From Mollicutes bacterium (GTDB lineage Bacteria > Bacillota_I > Bacilli_A > RFN20 > CAG-826), in NCBI GenBank assembly GCA_022780025.1, contig JALEXS010000040.1, forward strand, positions 1 through 38,348: 38,348 nt of DNA, given 5' to 3'. Within the stretch, counting starts at the first letter, position 1; each line of letters begins with the position of its first letter. The position numbers were made by a program, and so were the translations under genes. This document shows, piece by piece, positions 1 through 8,657 of the stretch. The notes under the pieces were generated by a model, which saw only the letters and a program-made list of their open reading frames with translations, ran no database searches and had not been told where the DNA came from.

Positions 1-183
1 TTGATTACTATAACAACAAAAGGATTAAAAGCAAAACAAAATGGATGCCTCCATCTAAGTTTAGGGAAGCATCCATGTCAGTCTTGTGATATAATCCAGT
101 TAATAAACATTTAGTGTCTAGGAAACTGGGTACCCATCAAATAAGGATATTTTTTAGAATTATATTATATAAATTATTTTTAA

Positions 184-213
184 TTGACAATTTTTATATA
201 TAAAAATTATATT
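184..213 (+). promoter_or_regulatory. Upstream sigma-A-type promoter of the hydrogenase operon
   Basis: A perfect -35 TTGACA (184-189) is followed after 18 bp by TATATT (208-213). It would give a leader of about 85 nt before the first hydrogenase gene. Confidence 0.55.
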
Positions 214-251
214 AAATAAAATCTTATCCATGGTTAACTTACATTTTTCTT

Positions 252-280
252 TTGTCATTTGAAAGGGGTTACATTATAAT
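252..280 (+). promoter_or_regulatory. Proximal sigma-A-type promoter of the hydrogenase operon
   Basis: TTGTCA (252-257) is followed after exactly 17 bp by the consensus TATAAT (275-280). This places the start of transcription near 287, just ahead of the AGGAGA ribosome-binding site (290-295) and the ATG at 305. Two stacked promoters suggest alternative control of hydrogenase expression. I see no clear Rex palindrome. Confidence 0.7.
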
Positions 281-304
281 CTAAAAGATAGGAGAAATAT
301 AAAT

Positions 305-793
305 ATGCATTTAAGAAAAGAAGCAGTAGATATTATAACAAATATTTGTGCAAAGTATAAAAACGAGCCATCTCCATTGATGTTAGTTTTATCTGAAACA
401 CAAAAAGAATATGGTTATATACCTTTAGAAGTTCAAGAGATTATCTCTAGTGAACTTGATATCCCAGTTAGTGAAATCTATGGTGTTGTTACTTTCTATT
501 CATTTTTTAGTTTGACACCAAAAGGAAGATTTGTTATTGGAGTTTGTTTAGGAACAGCCTGTTACGTTAAAGGTGGCCAAAATATATTAGACAAATTCTC
601 AGAATTATTAAAAATTAAGCCAGGTCAAACAACTGAAGATGGATTATTTACTCTTGATGCTCTTAGATGTATTGGAGCATGTGGAATTGCTCCAGCTATT
701 TCAATTAATGGTAAAGTTTATCCTAAAGTTACCCTTTCTGGTGTAAAAAAGATAATCGATGAATATCGTGAATTAGATAAGAAAGGAGCATAA
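305..793 (+). CDS. hydC: NuoE-like [2Fe-2S] subunit of NAD(P)-linked [FeFe] hydrogenase
   Basis: This 162-aa protein is a NuoE/HndA-type thioredoxin-fold subunit. It carries a [2Fe-2S] cluster that passes electrons between the flavoprotein subunit and the hydrogenase core. The four ligands fit the family spacing: C81-x4-C86 in CLGTAC and C122-x3-C126 in CIGAC. The N-terminal helical half contains the conserved GVVTFYSFF segment (residues 60-68). Length is normal for the family. The start is fixed by AGGAGA nine bases upstream. It is the first gene of a three-gene operon; the next ATG follows its stop by one base, so translation is probably coupled. The enzyme is expected to be cytoplasmic. 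The exact symbol differs between organisms (HydC or HndA). Confidence 0.92.
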   Translation: MHLRKEAVDIITNICAKYKNEPSPLMLVLSETQKEYGYIPLEVQEIISSELDIPVSEIYGVVTFYSFFSLTPKGRFVIGVCLGTACYVKGGQNILDKFSELLKIKPGQTTEDGLFTLDALRCIGACGIAPAISINGKVYPKVTLSGVKKIIDEYRELDKKGA

Positions 794-794
794 G

Positions 795-2672
795 ATGGCT
801 ATTAAGAAATTTAAAAATGAAACTGAATTAGTTAGTGAACTTAAATCTTGTTCTAAATGTTTACAATCTAAATTCGATGGAAAAGATGGAAAAAGACATA
901 TAGTTGTTTGTGGTGGAACTGGATGTTTATCAAGTGATTCTCAAGCAATTATCGATAAATTAAAAGCACTTATTAAAGAAAAGAAACTTGAAGATAAAGT
1001 AACAGTTAATGTTGTTGGTTGTTTTGGTTTTTGTTCTCAAGGTCCTTTCGTTAAAATTTATCCTGAAGATAGACTATATCACGCAGTTAAAGTATCAGAT
1101 TGTGAAAAAATTATTGAAGAAGATATTATTAATGGTAAATGTATTGAAGAATTATTATATTTAGATCCTATAGTTAATAAAAAAGTCGAAAGACAAGATG
1201 ATATTACTTTCTATAAAAAACAATTACGTATTGCATTACATGGTTGTGGAACTATTAATCCTGAAGACTTAAAAGAAGCTTTTGGATATGATGCTTTCGT
1301 TGGCTTAATTAATGCATTACATATGGATAGAAAAGAAGTTATCCAAGAAATGATAGATTCTGGATTAAGAGGCCGTGGAGGCGGAGGATTCTTAACTGGT
1401 AAAAAATGGAATTTTGCTTATTTACAAGAAAACGATACTAAATATGTCGTTTGTAATGGTGATGAAGGTGATCCAGGCGCATTCATGGATAGATCCATCT
1501 TAGAAGGAAATCCAGTATCAGTTATTGAAGGTATGATGATTGCAGGTTATGCAATTGGAGCAGAAAATGGATATTTCTATATTCGTGCTGAATATCCTAT
1601 CGCTGTTAATAGACTTGCTAAAGCAATCGAAGAACTCCGTGCAGTCGGTTTACTTGGTAAAAATATTTTAGGAAGTAATTTTAATTTTGATTGTCATATA
1701 AGATATGGAGCTGGAGCTTTTGTTTGTGGTGAAGAAACAGCTTTATTAAATTCAATTGAAGGTAAAAGAGGTATGCCTAGACCTCGTCCACCATTCCCAG
1801 CAATTAAAGGTTTATGGGGTAAACCTACAATTATAAATAACGTTGAAACATTAGCTAATGTTCCTTATATATTAAGAGTTGGTGCTAAAGAATTTAAGAA
1901 GATTGGTACAAAAAATTCGACTGGAACGAAGGTTTTTGCTTTAGGTGGTAAAGTTAAAAATGTTGGTTTAGTTGAAGTACCTATGGGAACTACTTTACGT
2001 GAACTTGTTTTTGATATTGGTGGAGGTATTCCAAATAATAAAAGATTCCAAGCAATTCAAACAGGTGGACCAAGTGGTGGCTGTTTAACATTAAATGAAC
2101 TTGATACACCAATTGATTTTGATAATCTTATTGAAAAAGGTTCAATGATGGGAAGTGGCGGAGCTATCGTTATGGATGAAGATAACTGTATGGTTGATGT
2201 TGCTAAATTCTATCTTGAATTTATTTGTGATGAATCTTGTGGTAAATGTTCTCAATGTAGAATTGGTACTAAAAGATTATTAGAAATTATTACTAGAATT
2301 ACTGATGGTAAAGGTACTATTGAAGATATTGAAAAGCTTGAAACATTAGCTCATTCAATTCAAGTCGGATCTTTATGTGGTCTTGGTCAAACTGCACCTA
2401 ACCCAGTATTATCAACATTACATAAATTTAAAGAAGTTTATCTTAGACATATTAATGATAAGAAATGTGATGCTGGAGTTTGTAAGAATTTAATTTCATA
2501 TCATATTGATCCTGAAAAATGTAAAAAATGTTCTTTATGTGCTAGAAATTGTCCACCTAATGCTATTAGTGGTGTTGTTGGTAAAGAACCATTTGTTATT
2601 GATCAAGATAAATGTATTAAATGTGGTACTTGTATGAGTGCATGTAAATTTAATGCTATATATAAAGAATAA
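795..2672 (+). CDS. hydB: NuoF-like flavoprotein subunit of NAD(P)-linked [FeFe] hydrogenase
   Basis: This 625-aa subunit binds NAD(P)H, FMN and several Fe-S clusters, and by family role couples NAD(P) to the hydrogenase subunit. Domains in order: a thioredoxin-like [2Fe-2S] domain (C39, C44, C76, C80); a NuoF core with the glycine-rich GRGGGGF nucleotide/FMN motif at about 193-199 and NGDEGDPGAF at about 221-230; a [4Fe-4S] site in ESCGKCSQCRIG and SLCGLGQ; and a C-terminal two-cluster ferredoxin domain with CKKCSLCARNCP and CIKCGTCMSAC. This is the architecture of HndC/HydB from bifurcating or NADP-reducing hydrogenases. Bifurcation itself cannot be decided from sequence. It lies between the NuoE-like and catalytic subunits, with GGAG ahead of its ATG. 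Confidence 0.92.
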   Translation: MAIKKFKNETELVSELKSCSKCLQSKFDGKDGKRHIVVCGGTGCLSSDSQAIIDKLKALIKEKKLEDKVTVNVVGCFGFCSQGPFVKIYPEDRLYHAVKVSDCEKIIEEDIINGKCIEELLYLDPIVNKKVERQDDITFYKKQLRIALHGCGTINPEDLKEAFGYDAFVGLINALHMDRKEVIQEMIDSGLRGRGGGGFLTGKKWNFAYLQENDTKYVVCNGDEGDPGAFMDRSILEGNPVSVIEGMMIAGYAIGAENGYFYIRAEYPIAVNRLAKAIEELRAVGLLGKNILGSNFNFDCHIRYGAGAFVCGEETALLNSIEGKRGMPRPRPPFPAIKGLWGKPTIINNVETLANVPYILRVGAKEFKKIGTKNSTGTKVFALGGKVKNVGLVEVPMGTTLRELVFDIGGGIPNNKRFQAIQTGGPSGGCLTLNELDTPIDFDNLIEKGSMMGSGGAIVMDEDNCMVDVAKFYLEFICDESCGKCSQCRIGTKRLLEIITRITDGKGTIEDIEKLETLAHSIQVGSLCGLGQTAPNPVLSTLHKFKEVYLRHINDKKCDAGVCKNLISYHIDPEKCKKCSLCARNCPPNAISGVVGKEPFVIDQDKCIKCGTCMSACKFNAIYKE

Positions 2673-2682
2673 GGAGACTAAT

Positions 2683-4464
2683 ATGGGAAAAATTACTGTT
2701 TATTTTGAAAACAAACCTTATTTAGTAGATGATAATTTAACTATATTAGAGGCTGCTAAAATATGTGGATATAACATTCCTAATTTATGTACATGGAAGA
2801 AGGGAATGTGTTCTGTTGCTAGTTGTAGAGTATGTTTAGTTAAAGTAGAAGGAGAAAGAAGACTTGTTCCATCTTGTGCTTATCCTGTTAGAGACGGATT
2901 AAAAGTATTTATTAGCGATCCTGATGCAGTTATAGCTAGAAGAACTAGTGTTGAATTACTTTTATCAAATCACTCTTTATCATGTCAAACATGTAGAAAA
3001 AATGGTAAATGTGAATTACTTGAAGTTTCTAAAAGAGTTGGAGCTGAACCTGATAAATATTTAGGTGAAAAAACTAAAACTACATATGATGATGTAGCTC
3101 CTGGTCTTATTAGAGATACTTCAAAATGTATTTTATGTGGTAGATGTATTTCAGCTTGTAAAGAAATTCAAGGTATTGGAATTCTTGGATTTGAAAAAAG
3201 AGGTTTCAATACATTTGTTGGACCTAGTGAAAATAGATCATTTAATAATGTTCCTTGTATTCAATGTGGTCAATGTACTTTAGTTTGTCCAACTGGAGCT
3301 TTAATGGAACATTCAGAAATCGATAAATTAGATAAAGCTTTCCAAGAAGGAAAATATGTTATAGTTCAAACTGCTCCTGCAGTTAGAGCAACTTTAGGTG
3401 AAGAATTTGGCGATAAAATCGGTACTAATTCAGAAGGAAAGATGGTTGCTGCTTTAAGAAGACTTGGTTTTTATAAAGTTTTTGATACTAATTTTGGAGC
3501 TGACTTAACTATTACTGAAGAAGCTAATGAATTTGTTCAAAGAGTTATTACTCATCAACCAATGCCTATGATTACATCTTGCTCTCCAGGTTGGATTAAT
3601 TATATTGAATATTATTATCCTGAACTTTTATCTCATTTATCAAGTTGTAAATCACCTCATGAAATGATGGGAGCAATTATTAAATCATATTATGCAGAGA
3701 AGAAAAATATTGATAGAAGTAAAATTACTGTTGTATCAATTATGCCTTGTACTGCCAAAAAGTATGAAAAGGAAAGAGAAGCTAATTCAGTTGATGGAAT
3801 TAAAGATGTTGATATCGTTTTAACTACTAGAGAATTAGCAGCTTTAATTAGAAGAAGTGGTATTATTTGGAATAAATTACCTAATGAGAAATTTGATGAT
3901 GATTTAATTAGTGAAACTAGTGGTGCTGCTGATATTTTTGGTGCTAGTGGTGGAGTTATGGAAGCTGCTGTTAGAACTGCTTATAATATCTTAACTAGTG
4001 AAGAAATGGAACCAATTGATTTTACTCCTGTTAGAGGACTTGAAGGTATTAAAGAAGCTGAAATTACTATTTTAGGAGCAAAATATCATTTAGCAGTTTG
4101 TAGTGGTATGAAAAATGCTAAAGTCTTATTAGAAAAGATTAAACATCATGAAAATAAATACGATTTCATCGAAGTTATGGGATGTCCTGGTGGATGTGTT
4201 AATGGTGGCGGTCAACCTTATGTTTATCCAGTATTCTTAGAAAATGAAGATGATAATATATTAGATACTTATGTTAGTAAAAGAGCTGCAGTTTTATATA
4301 ATTTAGATAAAGCTAAAGAAGTAAGAAGATCTCATTTAAATAAAGATATTATTACTTTATATAAAACTTATTTAGGAGAATATGGTTCACCTTTAGCTCA
4401 TAAATTATTACATACTCATTATAATGCTCATCGTGAAAGATACCCTGATTTAAACGATAAATAA
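2683..4464 (+). CDS. hydA: [FeFe] hydrogenase catalytic subunit
   Basis: This 593-aa subunit makes or oxidises H2 at an H-cluster. An N-terminal plant-type [2Fe-2S] domain (CTWKKGMCSVASCRVC) is followed by a His/Cys [4Fe-4S] motif (NHSLSCQTCRKNGKC) and two [4Fe-4S] clusters (CILCGRCISAC, CIQCGQCTLVCP). The catalytic domain carries all three signatures: TSCSPGW (C300), MPCTAKKYE (C356) and EVMGCPGGCVNGGG (C501, C505). The layout is that of Clostridium CpI, in which C300, C355, C499 and C503 hold the H-cluster. I chose ATG 2683 because AAGGAGAC lies just upstream, after the hydB stop; an upstream in-frame ATG at 2638 is inside hydB and has no ribosome-binding site. Maturases HydE, HydF and HydG are not in the window. 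Confidence 0.96.
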   Translation: MGKITVYFENKPYLVDDNLTILEAAKICGYNIPNLCTWKKGMCSVASCRVCLVKVEGERRLVPSCAYPVRDGLKVFISDPDAVIARRTSVELLLSNHSLSCQTCRKNGKCELLEVSKRVGAEPDKYLGEKTKTTYDDVAPGLIRDTSKCILCGRCISACKEIQGIGILGFEKRGFNTFVGPSENRSFNNVPCIQCGQCTLVCPTGALMEHSEIDKLDKAFQEGKYVIVQTAPAVRATLGEEFGDKIGTNSEGKMVAALRRLGFYKVFDTNFGADLTITEEANEFVQRVITHQPMPMITSCSPGWINYIEYYYPELLSHLSSCKSPHEMMGAIIKSYYAEKKNIDRSKITVVSIMPCTAKKYEKEREANSVDGIKDVDIVLTTRELAALIRRSGIIWNKLPNEKFDDDLISETSGAADIFGASGGVMEAAVRTAYNILTSEEMEPIDFTPVRGLEGIKEAEITILGAKYHLAVCSGMKNAKVLLEKIKHHENKYDFIEVMGCPGGCVNGGGQPYVYPVFLENEDDNILDTYVSKRAAVLYNLDKAKEVRRSHLNKDIITLYKTYLGEYGSPLAHKLLHTHYNAHRERYPDLNDK

Positions 4465-4493
4465 TATTTATATATTAAATTAATTAGAACTAT

Positions 4494-4529
4494 AAAAATC
4501 GTAATTAGATTATTTAATTACGATTTTTT
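4494..4529 (+). terminator. Intrinsic terminator of the hydrogenase operon
   Basis: A perfect 14-bp stem (4494-4507 with 4515-4528) with a 7-nt loop and a terminal run of T. The A-tract on the left makes it plausibly functional in both directions. Confidence 0.85.
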
Positions 4530-4570
4530 ATTTATTTAGAAGTTTGTATCTATTAAAAATTAATGAGGAA

Positions 4571-4660
4571 ATACGCAAAAATTTTTAGTATCTTGATTGA
4601 TAAAACCTTAATGTATTGGTATACTATTAATGAAAATAAATGCGTATATACGCAAAAATT
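4571..4660 (+). promoter_or_regulatory. Promoter bracketed by a 13-bp direct repeat, upstream of the AAA ATPase gene
   Basis: TTGATA (4597-4602), a 17-bp spacer and TATACT (4620-4625) with an extended TG at 4617-4618 form a strong promoter. The identical 13-mer ATACGCAAAAATT occurs at 4571-4583, upstream of the -35, and at 4648-4660, in the 5' leader. The second copy is part of a 12-bp perfect palindrome GCGTATATACGC (4642-4653). This is the arrangement expected for operators on both sides of a promoter; the regulator is unknown. Confidence 0.6.
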
Positions 4661-4675
4661 ATTCGGAGGTTCAAA

Positions 4676-5971
4676 ATGATTAATAGAGATTATTATTTAA
4701 ACCAATTAATTAGAAAAAAAGAAAATGGTCTTGTTAAAGTAATTACTGGAATAAGAAGATGTGGTAAATCTTATTTACTTTTTAATATTTATCAAGATTA
4801 TTTATTAAATAGTGGTGTTAAACAAAATCATATAATTACTATATCTTTAGATGATATAAATAATCAAAAGTATTGGAATCCAAATGAATTAGATAAATAT
4901 ATAAGAAAACGTATTATTAAAGATAATAAAACAAATTATATTTTTATAGATGAAATTCAACTTGTTAAAGATGTTAATAATCCATATCTAGAAGGAAGTA
5001 AAATAGGATTTACTGATGTAATATTAGGATTAATGAAAATTCCACACGCTGATGTATATGTTACTGGAAGTAATTCTGAAATGCTTTCTAAAAATATTCT
5101 TACTAAGTTTAGGGGAAAAGGTGATCAAATTCATGTTAGACCATTATCTTATAAAGAATTTTATGAAGCATATACAAAAGATAAAAGTAGAGCTTGGGAT
5201 GAATATATTAATTATGGTGGATTACCTTTTATTATGTCACTTGAAGATTATACAGATAAAGCTGAATATTTAAAAAACTTATTCACTGAAATATATATTA
5301 AAGATATCATGGATAATAATGATATAAGAAGTAATGAAGCAATATTAAATGATTTATTAAATATTATTTCATCTTCAATTGGTTCTTTAACTAATCCACT
5401 TAAATTGTCTAAAACATTTAAATCAGTAAAGAATGTTGCAATTAGTTCAATTACAATTGAAAGATATTTAGAATGTTTTTGTGATTCTTTTTTGATTGAA
5501 AAAGCAAAAAAATATGATGTAAAAGGAAAAAAATATATTGAATCCCCACTAAAATACTACTTTACAGATTTAGGTTTAAGAAATGCTAGACTTAATTTTA
5601 GTGAAATTGAAGAAACTCATGTTATGGAAAATGTAATTTATAACGAATTAAGATATAGAGGATTTAATGTTGATGTAGGTGTTTTAGAACTAAATTATAA
5701 AGATGAAGAAGGTAAAAATAAAAGAAAGCAATTAGAAATAGATTTTATATGTAATAAAGGAAATGATAAAATATATATCCAATCAGCATTCGCTTTACAA
5801 ACTCCTGAAAAAGTTCGACAAGAAATAAGAGGTTTAGTTAAGATAAAAGACTCATTTAAAAAAATAGTAGTTGTTAAAGATAATATCGTTCCAAGAAAAG
5901 ATGAAAATGGAATTCAATATGTTGGAGTGGAAGAATTTCTTTTAAATGAACAATTTACAAGTAATAACTAA
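4676..5971 (+). CDS. AAA-family ATPase with DUF4143/PD-(D/E)XK-like C-terminus
   Basis: This 431-aa protein belongs to the widespread AAA_14/DUF4143 family, whose cellular role is poorly known. A Walker A GIRRCGKS occupies residues 25-32. Walker B is YIFIDEIQL (about residue 95), followed by a sensor segment VTGSNSEML. The C-terminal half has the DUF4143 hallmark YYFTDLGLRNA. It is followed by a restriction-endonuclease-like pattern (LEIDF, then IYIQSA), in which the usual ExK is replaced by IQS, so nuclease activity is uncertain. I chose ATG 4676, seven bases after GGAGG; an in-frame ATG at 4640 has no ribosome-binding site and lies in the operator repeat. It is a single-gene unit converging on the histidine kinase gene. 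The family is often scattered in several copies per genome. Confidence 0.8.
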   Translation: MINRDYYLNQLIRKKENGLVKVITGIRRCGKSYLLFNIYQDYLLNSGVKQNHIITISLDDINNQKYWNPNELDKYIRKRIIKDNKTNYIFIDEIQLVKDVNNPYLEGSKIGFTDVILGLMKIPHADVYVTGSNSEMLSKNILTKFRGKGDQIHVRPLSYKEFYEAYTKDKSRAWDEYINYGGLPFIMSLEDYTDKAEYLKNLFTEIYIKDIMDNNDIRSNEAILNDLLNIISSSIGSLTNPLKLSKTFKSVKNVAISSITIERYLECFCDSFLIEKAKKYDVKGKKYIESPLKYYFTDLGLRNARLNFSEIEETHVMENVIYNELRYRGFNVDVGVLELNYKDEEGKNKRKQLEIDFICNKGNDKIYIQSAFALQTPEKVRQEIRGLVKIKDSFKKIVVVKDNIVPRKDENGIQYVGVEEFLLNEQFTSNN

Positions 5972-6005
5972 ATATTAAATAGATAAAAGAAGTAGAAGTA
6001 TTTAA

Positions 6006-7337
6006 TTAATAATTACTATCTAATAATAAATATATTTTAAATTCTGTACCGACTTTTCTTCTTTTTAATTCAATATGTCCATTAGCATTATTTAATTGAG
6101 ATTTAATTAAATATAGACCTAATCCTTCATTATTATTTTTTTCTTCTTTATAAGGATTAAAGATGTGTTCAGGATCACTAATTCCTTTTCCATCATCAAT
6201 TATTTTAATAATGTAGTAATAAGGACTAACTGATGTTTTAATTCTAATTGTTTTACAATTAGAATGTTCTAAAGCATTAAATAAGATATTTTTAATAGAA
6301 CTATCTAATACAAATTTATTAGATATTACCATACCTTCTTTAATTTTATTAATTTTAAGTTCTATTCCTAAAGCGTAAGCATCTTCTTTAAGTTCATCAT
6401 ATATATTTAATAAAATATCTTGAATATTTACACTTTCTAAAATAGTAGGTGTAAAGTTTTCTTTAGAAAAAGAACTACCTTCTTTAATTATATTTAGTTG
6501 AGATTCATTATGTTTAATTAATCCTTCTATTAAAGTTTCTTTTTCTAATTCATTAGAATTAGCTTTTAGTAATTCTAATGAATTTCTTTCTAAGATTAAT
6601 TCATTTTTTAAATCATGAAATAATACTCTTAATACTTTTTGAATATCATCGCTATTATCGATAACATTACCAACATCAATAACTTTAGCATTAGTTAATT
6701 TATATCTTTTAGCATTTAATATAAGATTATGATAAATTACGCCAACAGATATTAAAGCAAAAGTTAATACATAAATAAAACTAGGAGCCAATAAAAATCC
6801 ATAATTAAAAGCAGAAATAAAAGAAATTATTGGCATTAAACTAGCAAAAATCATAAAAATATCAGGTGTTTTTTTAGTATGCATAATTAATATAGAACTA
6901 TAAATAATTTCTATTAAAATAAGTCCTAAATAAATAGCTTTAAATAATACATATGTTTCTAAATGTAAGGAGAATAAAGTAATGTCAGTTATTATAAAAG
7001 CTAAATTAAGTGCTAATAATATGAAATTTAATGTTTTTATTTTATTAAGTCTAAAACAAGGTAAACTTAAAGGAATTAAATCTAAACTAATTACAATTAG
7101 ATAAAACCAAAAAATAGGAATAGTAGAAGAATCATAATTGATAAAGAAAATTGATATAACATAAATTACTAAAATAACACCTAAACTAATTAATATAAAA
7201 TTAGTAGGTGCTTTTTTAGATAATACAATAAATAAAATAAGACTACTTATACTACATAAACTAAATGTTAAAGTTAATATAAGTTGTAATTGATTATAAA
7301 AAGAATAAGAAGCAATTTTATCATAAGTTCCAAACAT
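6006..7337 (-). CDS. Seven-transmembrane sensor histidine kinase (7TM-DISM-like)
   Basis: This 443-aa membrane kinase should autophosphorylate and pass phosphate to the regulator encoded two genes upstream. Residues about 18-205 form roughly seven hydrophobic segments. The DHp segment has the phospho-acceptor in FHDLKNEL (H241). The ATPase domain shows an N box (about 350-359, N354), a G1 box DDGKGI (381-386) and a G2 box GLGLYL (405-410). The N-terminus begins with FGTYDKI and then a membrane segment, which resembles the junction after the extracellular domain in 7TM-DISM receptors. No extracellular domain precedes it in this frame; one is encoded by the gene just upstream. I see no good ribosome-binding site before ATG 7337. 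It may be translationally coupled, or be the back half of a receptor split by a frameshift. Confidence 0.85.
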   Translation of the reverse strand: MFGTYDKIASYSFYNQLQLILTLTFSLCSISSLILFIVLSKKAPTNFILISLGVILVIYVISIFFINYDSSTIPIFWFYLIVISLDLIPLSLPCFRLNKIKTLNFILLALNLAFIITDITLFSLHLETYVLFKAIYLGLILIEIIYSSILIMHTKKTPDIFMIFASLMPIISFISAFNYGFLLAPSFIYVLTFALISVGVIYHNLILNAKRYKLTNAKVIDVGNVIDNSDDIQKVLRVLFHDLKNELILERNSLELLKANSNELEKETLIEGLIKHNESQLNIIKEGSSFSKENFTPTILESVNIQDILLNIYDELKEDAYALGIELKINKIKEGMVISNKFVLDSSIKNILFNALEHSNCKTIRIKTSVSPYYYIIKIIDDGKGISDPEHIFNPYKEEKNNNEGLGLYLIKSQLNNANGHIELKRRKVGTEFKIYLLLDSNY

Positions 7338-7351
7338 GAAACTTAAATTTT

Positions 7352-8014
7352 TTAAATAACATTAGGATTAATCTTATAATGAATTGTAAATATATTAGTA
7401 TGAGGAATACTTCTAGCACTATAAGGAGGTAAATTAATATTTAAAGGTATAGTATTACTTTTAAATTCTTTACTAATTACTTTAGCTTCACATTGACTAA
7501 AGTCTTTATTAATAGCATCATATTTAGCAAATGATCCATTAGTTCTTATTAAATTATCATTTAAATAAACATAATATACATCAAAAACATGAGGGATATA
7601 TAAACCAAATTTAACATTATTTAATCCATCAGCATAATTTTTAAATTTATTATAAATTACTTCATAATCTATTTCGCTTTCATAATTAAATTCTTCAATA
7701 CCAATATAAATAGTACCGTATTCACTAAGACCATTAGATATATTATAACCTTTTCCTTTCCTAATATCTTTAACGTCAGTAAATTTATTAGGTACATAAT
7801 CAACATAATTTATTAAATTAAATCTAGTAGGTTCAATAGTATTTACAGAATAAGAAACATAATCTACTTCGTTATCTTGCTTTATTTTATAATTAAAAGT
7901 AGAAGTAGATTTATAAAGTACTAAAAAAGATAATAATATAGATAATATAAAAGATATAAATAAAGTAATAAACGATACTTTTTCTAAAGTATCTACTTTT
8001 TGATTAGCCTTCAT
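7352..8014 (-). CDS. Membrane-anchored extracellular sensor domain (7TM-DISM extracellular-like)
   Basis: This 220-aa protein has a short cytoplasmic N-terminus, one membrane segment (about residues 13-34) and an extracellular domain of about 185 residues. The domain pattern SEYGTIYIGIE, then FGLYIPHVFDVYYVYLNDNLI followed by TNG, resembles the beta-sandwich ligand-binding domains of 7TM-DISM receptors. I chose ATG 8014, which overlaps the end of the response-regulator gene by 11 bases; an upstream in-frame ATG at 8077 would sit deep inside that gene. It stops 14 bases before the kinase gene, in a different frame. It probably supplies the ligand-sensing part of the kinase, either as a separate subunit or as the front of a now broken single gene. 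The ligand is unknown. Confidence 0.6.
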   Translation of the reverse strand: MKANQKVDTLEKVSFITLFISFILSILLSFLVLYKSTSTFNYKIKQDNEVDYVSYSVNTIEPTRFNLINYVDYVPNKFTDVKDIRKGKGYNISNGLSEYGTIYIGIEEFNYESEIDYEVIYNKFKNYADGLNNVKFGLYIPHVFDVYYVYLNDNLIRTNGSFAKYDAINKDFSQCEAKVISKEFKSNTIPLNINLPPYSARSIPHTNIFTIHYKINPNVI

Positions 8015-8657
8015 CGGAAATAAAATAATATCCTTTTGCATATTGAGTAAAGATATATTTAAAGCTAGATACATCACTTATTTTCTTTCTTAAACTAGAA
8101 ATATGTCTAGAGACACTAGTTCTTAAATTAAGTGAATCTTGTTGCCAAACTTCTTCATATATCTTATCAGGAGTAAAACATTTACCTTCATTTTGAGCTA
8201 AAAATAATAAAATATTAAATTCACTAGCAGTTAAAGGTAATTCTTTATTAGCAATAGTAACTTCTCTAGTATTTAAATTAATTTTCATTTCTTTAAATAT
8301 TAAAATATTATTTACTTTTAATCTTGATTCAATATGAGCTAATAAAGTAGATGGTTTACATGGTTTAATTAAATAATCTAATGCTCCATTATCTAAATAT
8401 TTACATATAAAAGAATAATCATCAATCGAACTTAATATAATAATTGGTACTTTATTAGCTAATTCAATAAATATTTCTTCTCCATTACCATCTGGTAATA
8501 TTAAATCTAATACTATTAAATCAAATGCATTATTTTTTAAAGCATCTTTAGCTTCTTTAACGTTACTAGCTTTAGTAACGTTAAATTTATCTTTTAAAAA
8601 TAATGCATTATTATTTAATACTTCTAAGTTGTCTTCAATTAATAATATATTTTTCAT
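8004..8657 (-). CDS. OmpR/PhoB-family response regulator
   Basis: This 217-aa regulator has a receiver domain (acidic pocket IEDN near residues 8-10, phospho-acceptor D51 in VLDLILPDG, and K98 in LIKP) and a C-terminal winged-helix DNA-binding domain (about 125-217). It is the first gene of the minus-strand two-component operon and overlaps the next gene by 11 bases. The ATG at 8657 has no clear ribosome-binding site. A TATAAT lies on the minus strand at 8680-8675, which would give a leader of only about 10 nt. Divergent placement from the secretion cassette and nearby repeated half-sites suggest that it controls that cassette and itself; this is inference. Confidence 0.93.
   Translation of the reverse strand: MKNILLIEDNLEVLNNNALFLKDKFNVTKASNVKEAKDALKNNAFDLIVLDLILPDGNGEEIFIELANKVPIIILSSIDDYSFICKYLDNGALDYLIKPCKPSTLLAHIESRLKVNNILIFKEMKINLNTREVTIANKELPLTASEFNILLFLAQNEGKCFTPDKIYEEVWQQDSLNLRTSVSRHISSLRKKISDVSSFKYIFTQYAKGYYFISDEG

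Larger units (their letters stand above)
1..304. other. Gene-free leader region with a strong hairpin, unknown RNA-like segment
   Basis: No convincing protein gene is visible here. Bases 41-140 have 39 G/C in 100, clearly above the roughly 15-20% of the surrounding spacer. They contain an 8-bp perfect stem (41-48 with 69-76) that extends inward by three pairs after one mismatch, a CCAGT/ACTGG pairing (about 96-100 with 125-129), and the palindrome GGGTACCC at about 127-134. Raised GC plus nested pairing in an AT-rich spacer suggests a structured RNA or the 3' end of one. I do not recognise the family; tmRNA, RNase P, SRP and 5S signatures are absent. The right part (180-304) carries the hydrogenase promoters. 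Confidence 0.4.

Noticed and set aside
241-304. Rex (redox repressor) operator before the hydrogenase genes
   Set aside because: GGTTAAC and TTGTCA fragments are present, but no TTGTTAA-type inverted repeat with correct spacing.
7340-7365. Programmed frameshift joining sensor and kinase genes
   Set aside because: No slippery heptamer in the correct frame precedes the stop; a plain indel or separate genes explain it better.
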